NCBI GenBank assembly: GCA_937983015.1
Contig: CALKAK010000051.1
Span: 1 to 36,558, forward strand
Direction of reading: 5' to 3'
Source: an uncultured Bacillaceae bacterium
GTDB taxonomy: Bacteria; Bacillota; Bacilli; Bacillales; Caldibacillaceae
DNA: 36,558 bases
The position numbers and the translations under genes are program-made. The notes beneath the pieces were generated by a model. It was not told the origin of the DNA. It did not search any database and saw only the letters and a list, made by a program, of their open reading frames with translations. Below, one piece after another: positions 1 to 9,329 of this stretch. Each line of letters begins with the position of its first letter. Positions within the stretch are counted from its first letter, which is position 1.

Positions 1-2
1 GG

Positions 3-758
3 AAACATGTGCTCGTCATTTACGACGACCTGTCCAAACAAGCGGTTGCCTACCGTGAACTGTCCCTTCTCTTACGTCGTCCGCCCGGTCGGGAAGCCTA
101 TCCAGGGGATGTGTTCTACCTGCACTCTCGACTATTAGAAAGAGCGGCGAAGTTGAACGATGCCAATGGCGGTGGATCACTGACAGCCTTGCCGATCATC
201 GAAACGCAGGCAGGCGATATCTCGGCATACATTCCAACGAACGTTATTTCGATTACGGACGGGCAAATCTTCCTCGAAACCGATCTCTTCTTCTCTGGCG
301 TGCGTCCGGCGGTAAACGCGGGATTGTCCGTATCCCGGGTCGGTGGCGATGCGCAAATCAAGGCGATGAAAAAAGTTGCCGGTACCTTGCGGCTTGATCT
401 CGCTTCTTACCGGGAGTTAGAGGCTTTCGCCCAATTCGGTTCAGATCTCGATCAAGCGACAAGGGAAAAACTGGCCCGTGGTCAGCGTACCGTCGAAGTC
501 TTGAAGCAAGACTTGCACAAACCGATTCCAGTTGAAAAACAAGTCATGATTCTTTACGCCTTGACAAGAGGATATCTCGACGATATCCCGGTGGAAGATA
601 TCCGCCGCTTTGAAAACGAGTTATATGACTGGCTCGATCAAAAACAACCGAAAGTTCTTGATGTGATCCGGGAAACCGGCGAATTACCGGATGAAGCGGA
701 AATGAATCAAGTGATTGAAGAATTCAAGAAGGGCTTCGTACGTTCGGATGAAAAATAG
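3..758 (+). CDS. atpA: ATP synthase F1 subunit alpha, C-terminal part (5' end outside window)
   Basis: This is the C-terminal half (251 residues) of the alpha subunit of F1Fo ATP synthase, the non-catalytic nucleotide-binding subunit that alternates with beta in the F1 head. The frame is open from the left edge of the window, so the gene is cut by the boundary and not truncated biologically. Visible family signatures include LVIYDDLSKQAVAYRE, LLRRPPGREAYPGDVF and the alpha/beta signature SRVGGDAQIKAMKK. The sequence is nearly colinear with the Bacillus subtilis protein to its end. It is followed after 46 bp by atpG, as expected for the conserved atpIBEFHAGDC operon. The identification is certain; only the start is missing. 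Confidence 0.98.
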   Translation, partial: KHVLVIYDDLSKQAVAYRELSLLLRRPPGREAYPGDVFYLHSRLLERAAKLNDANGGGSLTALPIIETQAGDISAYIPTNVISITDGQIFLETDLFFSGVRPAVNAGLSVSRVGGDAQIKAMKKVAGTLRLDLASYRELEAFAQFGSDLDQATREKLARGQRTVEVLKQDLHKPIPVEKQVMILYALTRGYLDDIPVEDIRRFENELYDWLDQKQPKVLDVIRETGELPDEAEMNQVIEEFKKGFVRSDEK

Positions 759-804
759 TCCGTCGCAGGTGGTAGGGGAAATCCGATAGAGGGTGGTGAA
801 AACT

Positions 805-1665
805 GTGTCATCGTTATTAGAGATTCGCAAACGGATTAAATCAACGGAAAAAACAAGTCAGATCACGAAGGCGATGCAGATGGTATCCAGTGCCAAACTT
901 GCGCGGGCGGAAATGAACGCAAAAGCCTTCGTGCCGTACATGGAAAAAATCCGCCAAGTCGTTGCCAGTGTATCCCAAGGAGTCGTAGACGCCACCCATC
1001 CGCTTCTGGAAAAACGCCCAGTGCGCCGGTCTTGCTATATCGTGATCACCAGTGATCGGGGGCTGGCGGGTCCGTATAACAGTAATGTTCTCAAGAAAGC
1101 CTATGAAGATATCCAGAAACGTCATCCGAAAAATGATGGCTACGGGATCATCGCTATCGGTCGGGTCGGGGCGGAATTTTTCAAGAAACGGAAGATGAAT
1201 GTGATTATGGAATTCATCGGGATTCACGACCACCCGACCTTCGATGAAATCCAGCAGATCACCCGACCAGCGGTGGAAATGTTCGTGGATCAAACATTCG
1301 ATGAATTATCGATTTATCACACCCATTTCATATCCGCTTTGAATCACGAGGTTCGGGAGCAAAAAGTTCTGCCGCTTGTACCTCCGAAAAATGAAGAGAA
1401 ACAAATCATCTATGAATTCGAACCGAATCCTGGGGATATTCTCGATGAGTTATTACCGCAATATGCGGAAAGTTTGATTTTCGGTAGTATCCTGTCCAGT
1501 AAAGCGGCGGAACACGCATCGAGGATGACGGCCATGAAGAATGCTACGGATAACGCGCTCGAGTTAATCGAAACGTTGACGCTTCATTACAACCGGACCC
1601 GTCAAGAAAAGATCACCCAGGAAATCAGTGAAGTGATCGGTGGCGCTCAAGCCATTCAGGGATAG
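805..1665 (+). CDS. atpG: ATP synthase F1 subunit gamma
   Basis: Gamma is the central rotary shaft of F1 and couples proton flow to conformational change in the alpha3beta3 head. The N-terminus carries the conserved helix KSTEKTSQITKAMQMVSSAK and the C-terminus the matching helix ending in TQEISEVIGGAQAI. I chose the GTG at 805 over the in-frame GTGs at 793 and 796. The strong ribosome binding site AGGGTGGTG ends just upstream at 798, the spacing is 6 bases, and the resulting protein (286 residues) has the usual family length and N-terminus (SSLLEIRKRI). It sits between atpA and atpD in the ATP synthase operon. An unusually long 214-bp gap separates it from the start of atpD. Confidence 0.97.
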   Translation: MSSLLEIRKRIKSTEKTSQITKAMQMVSSAKLARAEMNAKAFVPYMEKIRQVVASVSQGVVDATHPLLEKRPVRRSCYIVITSDRGLAGPYNSNVLKKAYEDIQKRHPKNDGYGIIAIGRVGAEFFKKRKMNVIMEFIGIHDHPTFDEIQQITRPAVEMFVDQTFDELSIYHTHFISALNHEVREQKVLPLVPPKNEEKQIIYEFEPNPGDILDELLPQYAESLIFGSILSSKAAEHASRMTAMKNATDNALELIETLTLHYNRTRQEKITQEISEVIGGAQAIQG

Positions 1666-1783
1666 ATGGAACGGAATGTGGAAGGATTTCGCTTTGAACC
1701 AGTCATTCGACGCGGTTGAACGGGAAAAGATATCCTGCCCGATAGGTTAATGGGGATGTGGGGTAGGAGAAGGCCCCTTCCTT

Positions 1784-1797
1784 GATCACGCCTGATC
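1784..1797 (+). other. Hairpin in the long atpG-atpD spacer
   Basis: A perfect 5-bp inverted repeat GATCA-CGCC-TGATC lies in the middle of the spacer between atpG and atpD, preceded by a purine-rich then pyrimidine-rich stretch (GGAGAAGGCCCCTTCC) that can also pair in part. There is no T-run, so it does not look like a terminator. It could be an mRNA processing or stability element that sets subunit stoichiometry, but this is inference. Confidence 0.3.
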
Positions 1798-1852
1798 TTG
1801 GATCCTATAACTTCTGGATGAAAGGTCGCATGCGGGCGGAGATCTTTTCTGA

Positions 1853-3301
<1,449 letters not shown>

Positions 3302-3323
3302 TGGATGAAGGGGAGTGAGCAGT

Positions 3324-3755
3324 TTGAAAACGATCGCTGTAAGTATCGTCACTCCTGATGGTCCTGTGTATGAAAATGATGTGGAAATGGTCAGTACCCG
3401 GTCCATCACCGGAGATATCGGGATCCTGCCAGGACACGTTCCGCTGATCACGCCACTGGCCATCGGCGCCGTGCGTTTGAAAAAAGGTAAGGATACGGAC
3501 TACGTTGCCGTAAGCGGTGGCTTCTTGGAAGTTCAGCCCCATAAGGTCACGATTCTTGCGCAAGCGGCCGAACGGGCAGAGGATATCGATGTGGATCGCG
3601 CTGTTCGTGCCAAACAGCGGGCTGAACAAAGATTACGCCAGCAAAAACAAGCGAACATCGATTTTAAACGGGCCGAAGCATCTTTACGACGGGCGATCAA
3701 TCGCCTGAATGTCGCAAAATACGCTAAGGTTAAAAACGAACGGAAAATTCAGTAG
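3324..3755 (+). CDS. atpC: ATP synthase F1 subunit epsilon
   Basis: Epsilon is the small stalk subunit that links gamma to the c-ring and regulates ATPase activity. The N-terminal beta-sandwich is recognisable (VSIVTPDGPVYENDVEMVS, TGDIGILPGHVPLITPLAIGAVRL, AVSGGFLEVQPHKVTILAQAAERAEDID). It is followed by the C-terminal two-helix domain rich in Arg, Ala and Gln. The GTG at 3315 lies inside the ribosome binding site AAGGGGAG (3308-3315), so the TTG at 3324 (spacing 8) is the better start. It gives the family N-terminus MKTIAVSIVTPDG and 143 residues. It is the last gene of the operon; a strong terminator follows directly. Confidence 0.96.
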   Translation: MKTIAVSIVTPDGPVYENDVEMVSTRSITGDIGILPGHVPLITPLAIGAVRLKKGKDTDYVAVSGGFLEVQPHKVTILAQAAERAEDIDVDRAVRAKQRAEQRLRQQKQANIDFKRAEASLRRAINRLNVAKYAKVKNERKIQ

Positions 3756-3758
3756 TCG

Positions 3759-3795
3759 AATTCCCCTTTGCCTGATGCGGTGAAGGGGAATTTTT
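3759..3795 (+). terminator. Rho-independent terminator of the ATP synthase operon
   Basis: A 10-bp stem (AATTCCCCTT pairing with AAGGGGAATT) with a 14-base loop is followed by a run of T, directly after the atpC stop codon. Confidence 0.9.
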
Positions 3796-3951
3796 AGCGA
3801 ATCCGTGCCCGTTTTTCAACGAATTTTCTGCAGATACACGTAATTCATGATATCCAAGAAACTTTTGAAAGAAAATGATGGCTCCTTACTCGCCCATTTG
3901 CTTAACACCATATTATGGAAGAATTGGCAAAACATGTGGTTAACTACGTCT

Positions 3952-3980
3952 ACCCCGTGGGTAAAACATGGGGGTTTTTC
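3952..3980 (+). terminator. Terminator-like hairpin upstream of ywzB
   Basis: ACCCCGTG pairs with CATGGGGGT (one bulge, one G-T pair) around a short A-rich loop, and is followed by TTTTT. No gene ends here, since the atpC terminator is 160 bp upstream. It may be a backup terminator or a leader attenuator. The rest of 3796-4080 shows no convincing gene: one 58-codon frame (3847-4023) lacks a ribosome binding site. Confidence 0.45.
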
Positions 3981-4015
3981 CATACAAAAGATTATTTTCC
4001 AGGATAAACGACCAC

Positions 4016-4049
4016 TTGGATAGGCTTTTCCCCTCGACTATGGTAAAAT
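4016..4049 (+). promoter_or_regulatory. Possible sigma-A promoter for ywzB
   Basis: TTGGAT (4016-4021) and TATGGT (4039-4044) are separated by 17 bp; TAAAAT (4044-4049) overlaps the -10 position. The start of ywzB lies about 45 bp downstream. Confidence 0.35.
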
Positions 4050-4089
4050 AATAGTTGTGCCACGCTAAATTTTTTTAAAAGGGGAACGT

Positions 4090-4329
4090 ATGATGTTGAG
4101 TAATCTAGGTATCAGTAGTTTGTTGAATATCGTATCCCATTTGGTATTCATCGGGCTGTCGTGGTGGGCACTACAGGCTTTGGATTTCGAACGATTTTTA
4201 CGGAAAAATCGTGTCGCTCAAGCCCGACTCCTCTACCTGTTTTTAGCGATCACCATCGGTTCTGCTGTGAGTAATTTCTTCCTCGATTATCTCTTCTGGA
4301 CACAGCGAATCCCCTATTTATTTCCATGA
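4090..4329 (+). CDS. ywzB: DUF1146 family small membrane protein (YwzB-like)
   Basis: A 79-residue protein with two predicted membrane segments, roughly residues 10-31 (the LVFIGLSWWALQALDF region) and 46-68 (LLYLFLAITIGSAVSNFFLDYLFW). They are separated by a basic loop (RFLRKNRVAQARL). Length, topology and the SWWALQALDFERFLRKNR motif match the DUF1146/YwzB family, whose function is unknown. The position between the atp operon and ywmB-murA is the same as in B. subtilis, which supports the call. Two adjacent ATG codons (4090, 4093) are possible starts behind the ribosome binding site AAAGGGG; the second has the better spacing (8) and would shorten the protein by one residue. Confidence 0.85.
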   Translation: MMLSNLGISSLLNIVSHLVFIGLSWWALQALDFERFLRKNRVAQARLLYLFLAITIGSAVSNFFLDYLFWTQRIPYLFP

Positions 4330-4380
4330 TTAACAATTTCATTCAAAACAGGAAAAAGCTTAGCGGATAAAAACCGAAAA

Positions 4381-4424
4381 TAGGCGAAAATACACTTTTC
4401 AAAAAAAATATTTTCGCCTACAAT
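4381..4424 (+). promoter_or_regulatory. Promoter overlapped by a perfect 12-bp inverted repeat (upstream of ywmB-murA)
   Basis: TAGGCGAAAATA (4381-4392) is repeated in perfect inverted orientation at 4409-4420. The interval holds a -35-like TTTTCA (4396-4401), and TACAAT (4419-4424) lies at 17-bp spacing and overlaps the end of the second arm. The arrangement resembles an operator with two half-sites straddling a promoter. No T-run follows, so a terminator is unlikely. Confidence 0.5.
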
Positions 4425-4521
4425 AATATAGATATGTGAAAGCATGTCCATTCACGAATTGCAATAGGATTCGTACCTTGTCAAATTGTGACGACTTTTA
4501 CCATGTATGTTCTTTTCTCTT

Positions 4522-4542
4522 TTTACCAACACTGTTGGTAAA
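4522..4542 (+). promoter_or_regulatory. Hairpin directly before the ywmB ribosome binding site
   Basis: A perfect 9-bp inverted repeat (TTTACCAAC, loop ACT, GTTGGTAAA) ends immediately before the ribosome binding site GGGGGAGGAG of ywmB. It could be an operator or an RNA hairpin that affects translation initiation of ywmB and, by read-through, murA. Confidence 0.5.
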
Positions 4543-4555
4543 GGGGGAGGAGAAC

Positions 4556-5305
4556 ATGAATAAAGGTTATTTTTTACATGTCCTAGTATTGTTCGGTTTC
4601 CTCATTTTTATACCTGTTTTCCATTTCAGCAAGGCTACTGTAGCAAATCAACCAGAATTGAATAAACTATTGGAAATGGTACAGATTCATGATGGCACAT
4701 TGAACGAGTGGCAATTATTGGCAAGACGGTCACTGCACGGGACCGTTTCCAGAGAAGAGCTGGAGAGGATTGTAGCCAGCTGGAAGAAGCACTTTTCCCG
4801 ATATACATGGACTTATACGAAAAATGACGATACCCATATCTGGCATGGAAAATTTTATGATGAAAATTTACAAATAAATGAACGACTCCAACTGATTGCT
4901 AACCTCTCAACACCAACACTTCAAGGATTTATCGTGTATGAGATGAAAGGCAATACCTTACATCGGTCAACCGTTCAAAAGATACACGAACATTATCTGC
5001 ACACGCTACGAACGATCTTTGCAAAAACCCCAGAACAATTCATATCCATCAAGGGAAAATGGGAGCGAACGTATACGGATCCGCTCGAGGAAATTCACCG
5101 CATTGCGCGGTTTTTACGAGCAGAGGGGGTACACCTCATTCACGAAGAAAACTTCGTCGCATTAACTGCTAAAAGCCCGTATTTTTCCCATGAATTAAAG
5201 ACTCAACATAAAGATTTTAACGTGCAGATCGCTTTACGAAGGGATGCGGATGGCGAGGAGACGACCTTCGCCATAGGCACACCTATCTTGATGACGGAAT
5301 ATTAA
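4556..5305 (+). CDS. ywmB: YwmB family secreted/anchored protein
   Basis: A 249-residue protein with one N-terminal hydrophobic segment (about residues 5-24, FLHVLVLFGFLIFIPVFHF) acting as a signal peptide or anchor. A soluble domain follows that is predicted to act outside the membrane. It belongs to the YwmB family, described from a B. subtilis structure as having a TATA-box-binding-protein-like fold; its cellular role is not established. I recognise it mainly by its size, architecture and invariant place directly before murA. Start ATG 4556 is preceded by AAGGGGGAGGAG at good spacing; the upstream in-frame extension lacks a ribosome binding site. Only 32 bp separate it from murA, so the two are probably co-transcribed. 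Confidence 0.8.
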   Translation: MNKGYFLHVLVLFGFLIFIPVFHFSKATVANQPELNKLLEMVQIHDGTLNEWQLLARRSLHGTVSREELERIVASWKKHFSRYTWTYTKNDDTHIWHGKFYDENLQINERLQLIANLSTPTLQGFIVYEMKGNTLHRSTVQKIHEHYLHTLRTIFAKTPEQFISIKGKWERTYTDPLEEIHRIARFLRAEGVHLIHEENFVALTAKSPYFSHELKTQHKDFNVQIALRRDADGEETTFAIGTPILMTEY

Positions 5306-5337
5306 TATACAGACACAGGACGCGGAGGGGAATAATC

Positions 5338-6669
5338 TTGGAAAAAATCATCATCCGAGGCGGTAAAAAATTGAACGGCACAGTTAAGGTTGAGGGAGCC
5401 AAAAATGCCGTTTTGCCCATACTCGCCGCTTCATTATTAGCCGAAAAGGGAAAAAGTATCATTCGAGAAGTACCGGCTCTCTCGGATGTATATACGATCA
5501 ACGAAGTATTGCGCCACTTGAACGCAAAAGTGCATTTTTCTGGTGATACCGTGGAAATAGATGCATCCGATCCCTTACACGAAGAAGCACCTTTTGAATA
5601 TGTCCGGAAAATGCGGGCATCCGTTCTCGTGATGGGACCTCTTTTGGCCCGCTTGAACAGGGCGCGTGTCGCCCTCCCTGGAGGTTGCGCCATCGGTCAA
5701 AGGCCGATCGACCAACATTTAAAAGGGTTCGAAGCGATGGGTGCCGTCGTTAAGGTTGGAAATGGATTCATCGATGCGAAAGTGGACGGTCGTCTGAAAG
5801 GCGCGAGGATCTACCTCGATATCCCCAGTGTTGGCGCAACAGAAAATATCATGATGGCCGCCACCCTTGCCGAGGGCACTACCATCATTGAAAACTGCGC
5901 AAAAGAACCCGAAATCGTCGATCTGGCCAATTATTTGAATAAAATGGGCGCGAACATTAAAGGGGCGGGAACGGAAACGATCCGCATCGAAGGTGTGGAA
6001 TCGTTAACCGGTTGCGAACATACCGTTATTCCCGATCGCATTGAAGCGGGGACGTTTATCACGGCAGCTGCGATGACTGGCGGAAATATTTTTGTGCAAG
6101 GAGCCGTACCGGAACATCTCTCTTCCTTAATCGCGAAAATGGAAGAGATGGGGGTCCGCTTTGAAGAAGAAAAGGGCGGTATCCGCGTTATTGCCCCAGA
6201 GATCTTGCAAGCTGTTGATATTAAAACCATGCCGTATCCTGGTTTTCCCACCGATCTACAACCCCAGATGATGGCCGTTCTTTTGCGTGCGCGGGGAACG
6301 AGTATGGTTACGGAAACGGTGTTTGAAAACCGCTTCATGCATGTGGAGGAACTCCGGCGGATGAACGCCGATTTGAAAATCGAAGGACGTTCGGTGATCA
6401 TCAACGGTCCGTACGATCTGCAAGGAGCGGAAGTGATGGCCACAGATCTCCGTGCTGGTGCGGCCCTTGTCATCGCCGGACTCGGTGCGAAGGGTATCAC
6501 CCGTGTTGCAGGTTTGCACCATATTGATCGCGGCTACGTGGCCTTCCATGAAAAACTGCGGGCACTCGGTGCCGATATCGAACGGATCGATGTATCCCTT
6601 GAAGATGTGCCGGGTTCAGGTGGAGAAGAGCTCGAATCCATCGATTCGATTGCAGCGAATTTGAATTAG
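5338..6669 (+). CDS. murA: UDP-N-acetylglucosamine 1-carboxyvinyltransferase
   Basis: MurA transfers enolpyruvate from phosphoenolpyruvate to UDP-GlcNAc, the first committed step of peptidoglycan synthesis in the cytoplasm. It is the target of fosfomycin. The N-terminal KLNGTVKVEGAKNAVLPILAAS segment has the substrate-binding Lys-Asn pair (K22, N23). The catalytic cysteine is in the loop LPGGCAIGQRP (C117). The C-terminal part has GFPTDLQPQMMA and the DLRAGAALVIAGL motif. The start is TTG 5338, behind GGAGGGG with a spacing of 7. The length of 443 residues is slightly longer than usual, with an acidic tail. The position after ywmB marks it as the MurAA-type main enzyme, and a terminator follows. 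Confidence 0.97.
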   Translation: MEKIIIRGGKKLNGTVKVEGAKNAVLPILAASLLAEKGKSIIREVPALSDVYTINEVLRHLNAKVHFSGDTVEIDASDPLHEEAPFEYVRKMRASVLVMGPLLARLNRARVALPGGCAIGQRPIDQHLKGFEAMGAVVKVGNGFIDAKVDGRLKGARIYLDIPSVGATENIMMAATLAEGTTIIENCAKEPEIVDLANYLNKMGANIKGAGTETIRIEGVESLTGCEHTVIPDRIEAGTFITAAAMTGGNIFVQGAVPEHLSSLIAKMEEMGVRFEEEKGGIRVIAPEILQAVDIKTMPYPGFPTDLQPQMMAVLLRARGTSMVTETVFENRFMHVEELRRMNADLKIEGRSVIINGPYDLQGAEVMATDLRAGAALVIAGLGAKGITRVAGLHHIDRGYVAFHEKLRALGADIERIDVSLEDVPGSGGEELESIDSIAANLN

Positions 6670-6675
6670 GGAGAG

Positions 6676-6709
6676 AAGGTTGGATTCCGGTTGATCCAGC
6701 CTTTTCTTT
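6676..6709 (+). terminator. Rho-independent terminator after murA
   Basis: AAGGTTGGAT pairs with ATCCAGCCTT (one T-G pair) and is followed by a T-rich tract. Confidence 0.85.
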
Positions 6710-6791
6710 GTCCATATATTACCAAAAAATTCCAAAACTAGACATGATAAATTTTCGTGCGTGCGGACGGAAACGGTAAAGGAAGGATCAT

Positions 6792-8265
6792 ATGATCAGC
6801 GAATAATTCGTTGTCGGCCTGGATTTAGGAACGACCAATGTGAAAGCGCTACTTTTTTCGTTGACGGGACAGGTGATCGCCGAAAAGGAAGACAGAATCG
6901 AGACCGTTTTTTTAGATGGTGAGGGGGCAGAACAGGATTCCCGCGAACTCGAGGCGAAAGCTTTAAACTGCTTGCGAGGAATCATTCGGGAAAGTAAAAA
7001 ACGATCAGGGACAATCGTCATGATAGGTCTATCCTGCACCATGCATTCCTTGATTTTCGTCGATGAACGGCTCGAACCCCTTGCGAATATGTTGCTCTGG
7101 TCCGATGGTCGCGCCGCTCAAAAAGCGGAAGAACTTTTACAAGATGTTGGCCGGGAAATTTATTCGCGGACAGGGACCCCCGATCCACCCGATGAATCCG
7201 TTCGTGAAACTTTACTGGTTACGAGAACAAGATGCCGCGCTTTTAAATGAGGCGGCTTTTATCATGACGATGAAGGACTACCTTGTCTCCCGCTGGTTCG
7301 GCGATAGGTATATCGATTATTCGATGGCCGCAGCGATGGGGCTTTTTAATCTTAATACTTATGATTGGGACGAAGAGGCGCTCGCTTTTGCAAATATTGC
7401 GCGCGAAAAACTTTCTACCCCAGTCCCCCCGCATTTTGTGTTGCCAGAGCTCAGACGAGATATAGCGATGGAATCGGGCTTGGGCGAAATGTTCCTTTTG
7501 TGATCGGACGGAGGATGGACAGCTTACCAATCGAGGAAGCGGGGCTATTGCGGAAAATGATGTGGCGATTTCCGTTGGAACGAGTGGAGCGGTTCGGAAA
7601 TTCATAAGCGGAACGGCATTAGATGATAAGATGCGAACCTTTTGCTACCCCTTCACAAAAGAAACGGCGATCATTGGCGGTCCGACGAACAATGGCGGAA
7701 TCGTCCTGCAGTGGTTGAAGGAAATCACGGGGGTTGAAGGGGATTTTGCCGTATTTTTAGCGAGGGCAAAACAGGTACCGCCGGGTTCGGAAGGTGTACG
7801 ATTTTTATCGTTTATTAATGGTGAACGGGCACCACTCTGGAAGCAAGCGGCAAAAGGGACGTTTTTTGGGCTGAATGTTACCCATCGTAAAGAACACCTT
7901 ATTCGGGCAGCGCTTGAAGGCATTAGCTTTAATTTATACCAGATCGCACAAAGCCTGCCGTCCGGCAATGGAGGAGAAGAGACGATTTTGGTTAGTGGTG
8001 GCCTCGCCCGTTCCCGGGTCTGGCTGCAAATTCTCGCCGACATTTTCGGAAAAAGGATCGCTCTTCCCACGACACCGCAAAGCTCGGCCTGGGCGCCGCC
8101 TGGTGTGCGCTTGTCGGGATAGGGAAGGAAGCCGGTTTCCGCGAGATAAAAAAGCATATCGCAATCAGTGATGTGATCGAACCGGACCACGAACGCCACG
8201 AAACATATAAAGAACGATACGCGCTATATGAGAAGTTATGCGAAGATGTGCAGCGGTACTTCTGA
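6792..8265 (+). pseudogene. Gluconokinase-type FGGY sugar kinase, broken by one stop and four frameshifts
   Basis: The remnant of a carbohydrate kinase of about 490 residues, most like gluconokinase (ATP + gluconate to 6-phosphogluconate). Visible parts are the phosphate-binding GLDLGTTNVKALLF, MHSLIFVDE, LLWSDGRAAQKAEE, IYSRTGTP-IHPMNPFVKLYWLRE, VDYSxAxAxGLFNL-type DYSMAAAMGLFNL, SVGTSGAVR and the C-terminal VSGGLARS. Lesions are: an in-frame TAA at codon 5 (6804-6806) after a well-placed ribosome binding site; an extra C in the run 7177-7181; a missing base near 7487; another missing base near 7505-7513; and a missing base near 8088. After correction the frame runs to the TGA at 8263. Five separate lesions argue for true decay and not sequencing error, since neighbouring genes are intact. 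No gluconate transporter or regulator remains next to it. Confidence 0.9.
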
Positions 8266-8519
8266 TCCTCTCTTGCAAATTCTCGAAAGGGGTCAACGTG
8301 TTGGAGTAGGTCGGTCTTTAAGTGATCGATGGAAGCGCATCAGGAGTGGCGATGCGTGGGGTACATGTTGATGATTCGACAAAAATATTCGTTTTTCTCT
8401 AAAAAATGATTATTAATTGACTTTCCCATTTTATTAACTAGAGTGTCGAGCGCCATCAGAACCTCTCTTTAGGTTTAGGTGTTTCATGCATAAAGAATAC
8501 AGGCTACAAATCTCACGGG

Positions 8520-8675
8520 TTTTCGCGGAATATAGAATGGATTTTGCGAATAAATATTTGGTTTCGTACTTTTGAAATATGTTTTCGCTTCTTGATAAAG
8601 GGATCTCACGCATGTTTTAACGTTTTCGCGATCCGATTCAGTACTTTTGTGAATTCTACGCTGGATTTTGTGGCG
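8520..8675 (-). repeat. Intergenic 21-bp-periodic GCGAAA array (array A)
   Basis: Eight short motifs of the type TTTTCGC/TTTTGCGA (GCGAAA on the minus strand), some with one substitution, end their T-runs at 8523, 8545, 8564, 8585, 8608, 8626, 8648 and 8669. The steps are 22, 19, 21, 23, 18, 22 and 21 bp, a mean of 20.9. The DNA between motifs is not conserved. The array lies in a 736-bp gap between the kinase pseudogene and the Ric-like gene. The last two or three units are degenerate (TTTTGTGA, TTTTGTGG). Confidence 0.65.
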
Positions 8676-8782
8676 ATTACTGAAGATAACATTTTTTATG
8701 GAGAAACCATAGATACAAAATCGGCAGGAATTGTCAGCATGATCGATTATTATTAAGGATATCCTTATAATGATCAACCGAT

Positions 8783-8816
8783 AACCACAGGTACACGAGC
8801 ATCCTGTGGTTTTTTA
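8783..8816 (+). terminator. Rho-independent terminator without an obvious gene
   Basis: AACCACAGG pairs with CCTGTGGTT, followed by TTTTT. The nearest upstream gene is the kinase pseudogene ending at 8265; no convincing gene lies between. It probably once ended a lost gene or a transcript crossing array A. Confidence 0.85.
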
Positions 8817-8920
8817 TTGGTCAAGATAAACGGAATGCCGTTGTACTGGACCATGTGGTCGAAGGGGCTGATATGAACATGATTCATCGTGATTTAAAGG
8901 GAAAAGAAAAATCCCCATTC

Positions 8921-8962
8921 TTGACCGGCGTCAATTTTTTAACTAAAGATCTTTGCTATGAT
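8921..8962 (+). promoter_or_regulatory. FNR/CRP-type class II promoter of the Ric-like gene
   Basis: TTGAC-CGGC-GTCAA (8921-8934), a perfect 5-bp inverted repeat with a 4-base spacer, has the form of FNR-family sites. An extended -10 element TGC-TATGAT (8954-8962) lies downstream. The centre of the repeat (8927.5) is 41.5 bp before the start point expected 7 bases after the -10, the standard class II activator position. No good -35 hexamer is present, as expected for an activator-dependent promoter. The same layout recurs at 11279-11320. Confidence 0.65.
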
Positions 8963-9001
8963 GAAAACACAGACGAAAAGATAAGAAATGAGGGAGAATC
9001 C

Positions 9002-9301
9002 ATGGCAAAATCATTTGCGGAAATAAAGAATACTCATTTACCAACATTAACACAGTACGTTCCGGTGGTGGACCGGGTACACGGTGATAATCATCCGGAA
9101 TTCCATGAAGTGCGGGCGATTTTCGAAAATATGGTCGAAAAAATAAATGCAGCGGGTGATGATAAGCCGGATCTGGATCAAGAATTCGCCCGTTTACGGG
9201 AAGTTACCGGCAACTACACCATTCCTGGAGATGTATGCGAAACGTACGCAGCCGTATATCAAATGCTCGCAGAACTCGACCGAGCCTACCAGGCCCAGTA
9301 A
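9002..9301 (+). CDS. Small Ric-like protein (possible Fe-S cluster repair / di-iron protein)
   Basis: A 99-residue soluble protein started at ATG 9002, behind GAGGGAG at good spacing. It has a histidine/glutamate-rich segment (VHGDNHPEFHEVRAIFE: H27, H31, E34, H35, E36) and a conserved-looking second half (DLDQEFARLREVTGNYTIPGDVCETYAAVYQMLAELD, with C79). I recall short proteins of this pattern being annotated as Ric-type iron-sulfur repair proteins in Firmicutes, related to the YtfE/ScdA hemerythrin-like group. This rests on memory of the family and not on a search. The FNR-type promoter in front, and the downstream metal ATPase and chaperone, fit a role in iron or nitric-oxide/oxygen stress. 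Confidence 0.6.
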   Translation: MAKSFAEIKNTHLPTLTQYVPVVDRVHGDNHPEFHEVRAIFENMVEKINAAGDDKPDLDQEFARLREVTGNYTIPGDVCETYAAVYQMLAELDRAYQAQ

Positions 9302-9329
9302 TCCGCTTACGATATTCCTCCCCTTATGT

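Noticed and set aside
3847..4023. 58-codon frame before ywzB
   Set aside because: No ribosome binding site; it crosses a terminator-like hairpin and the ywzB promoter region.
8544..8756. Plus-strand 70-codon frame between the pseudogene and the Ric-like gene
   Set aside because: It runs through array A, has no ribosome binding site and no recognisable domain, although a terminator follows it.
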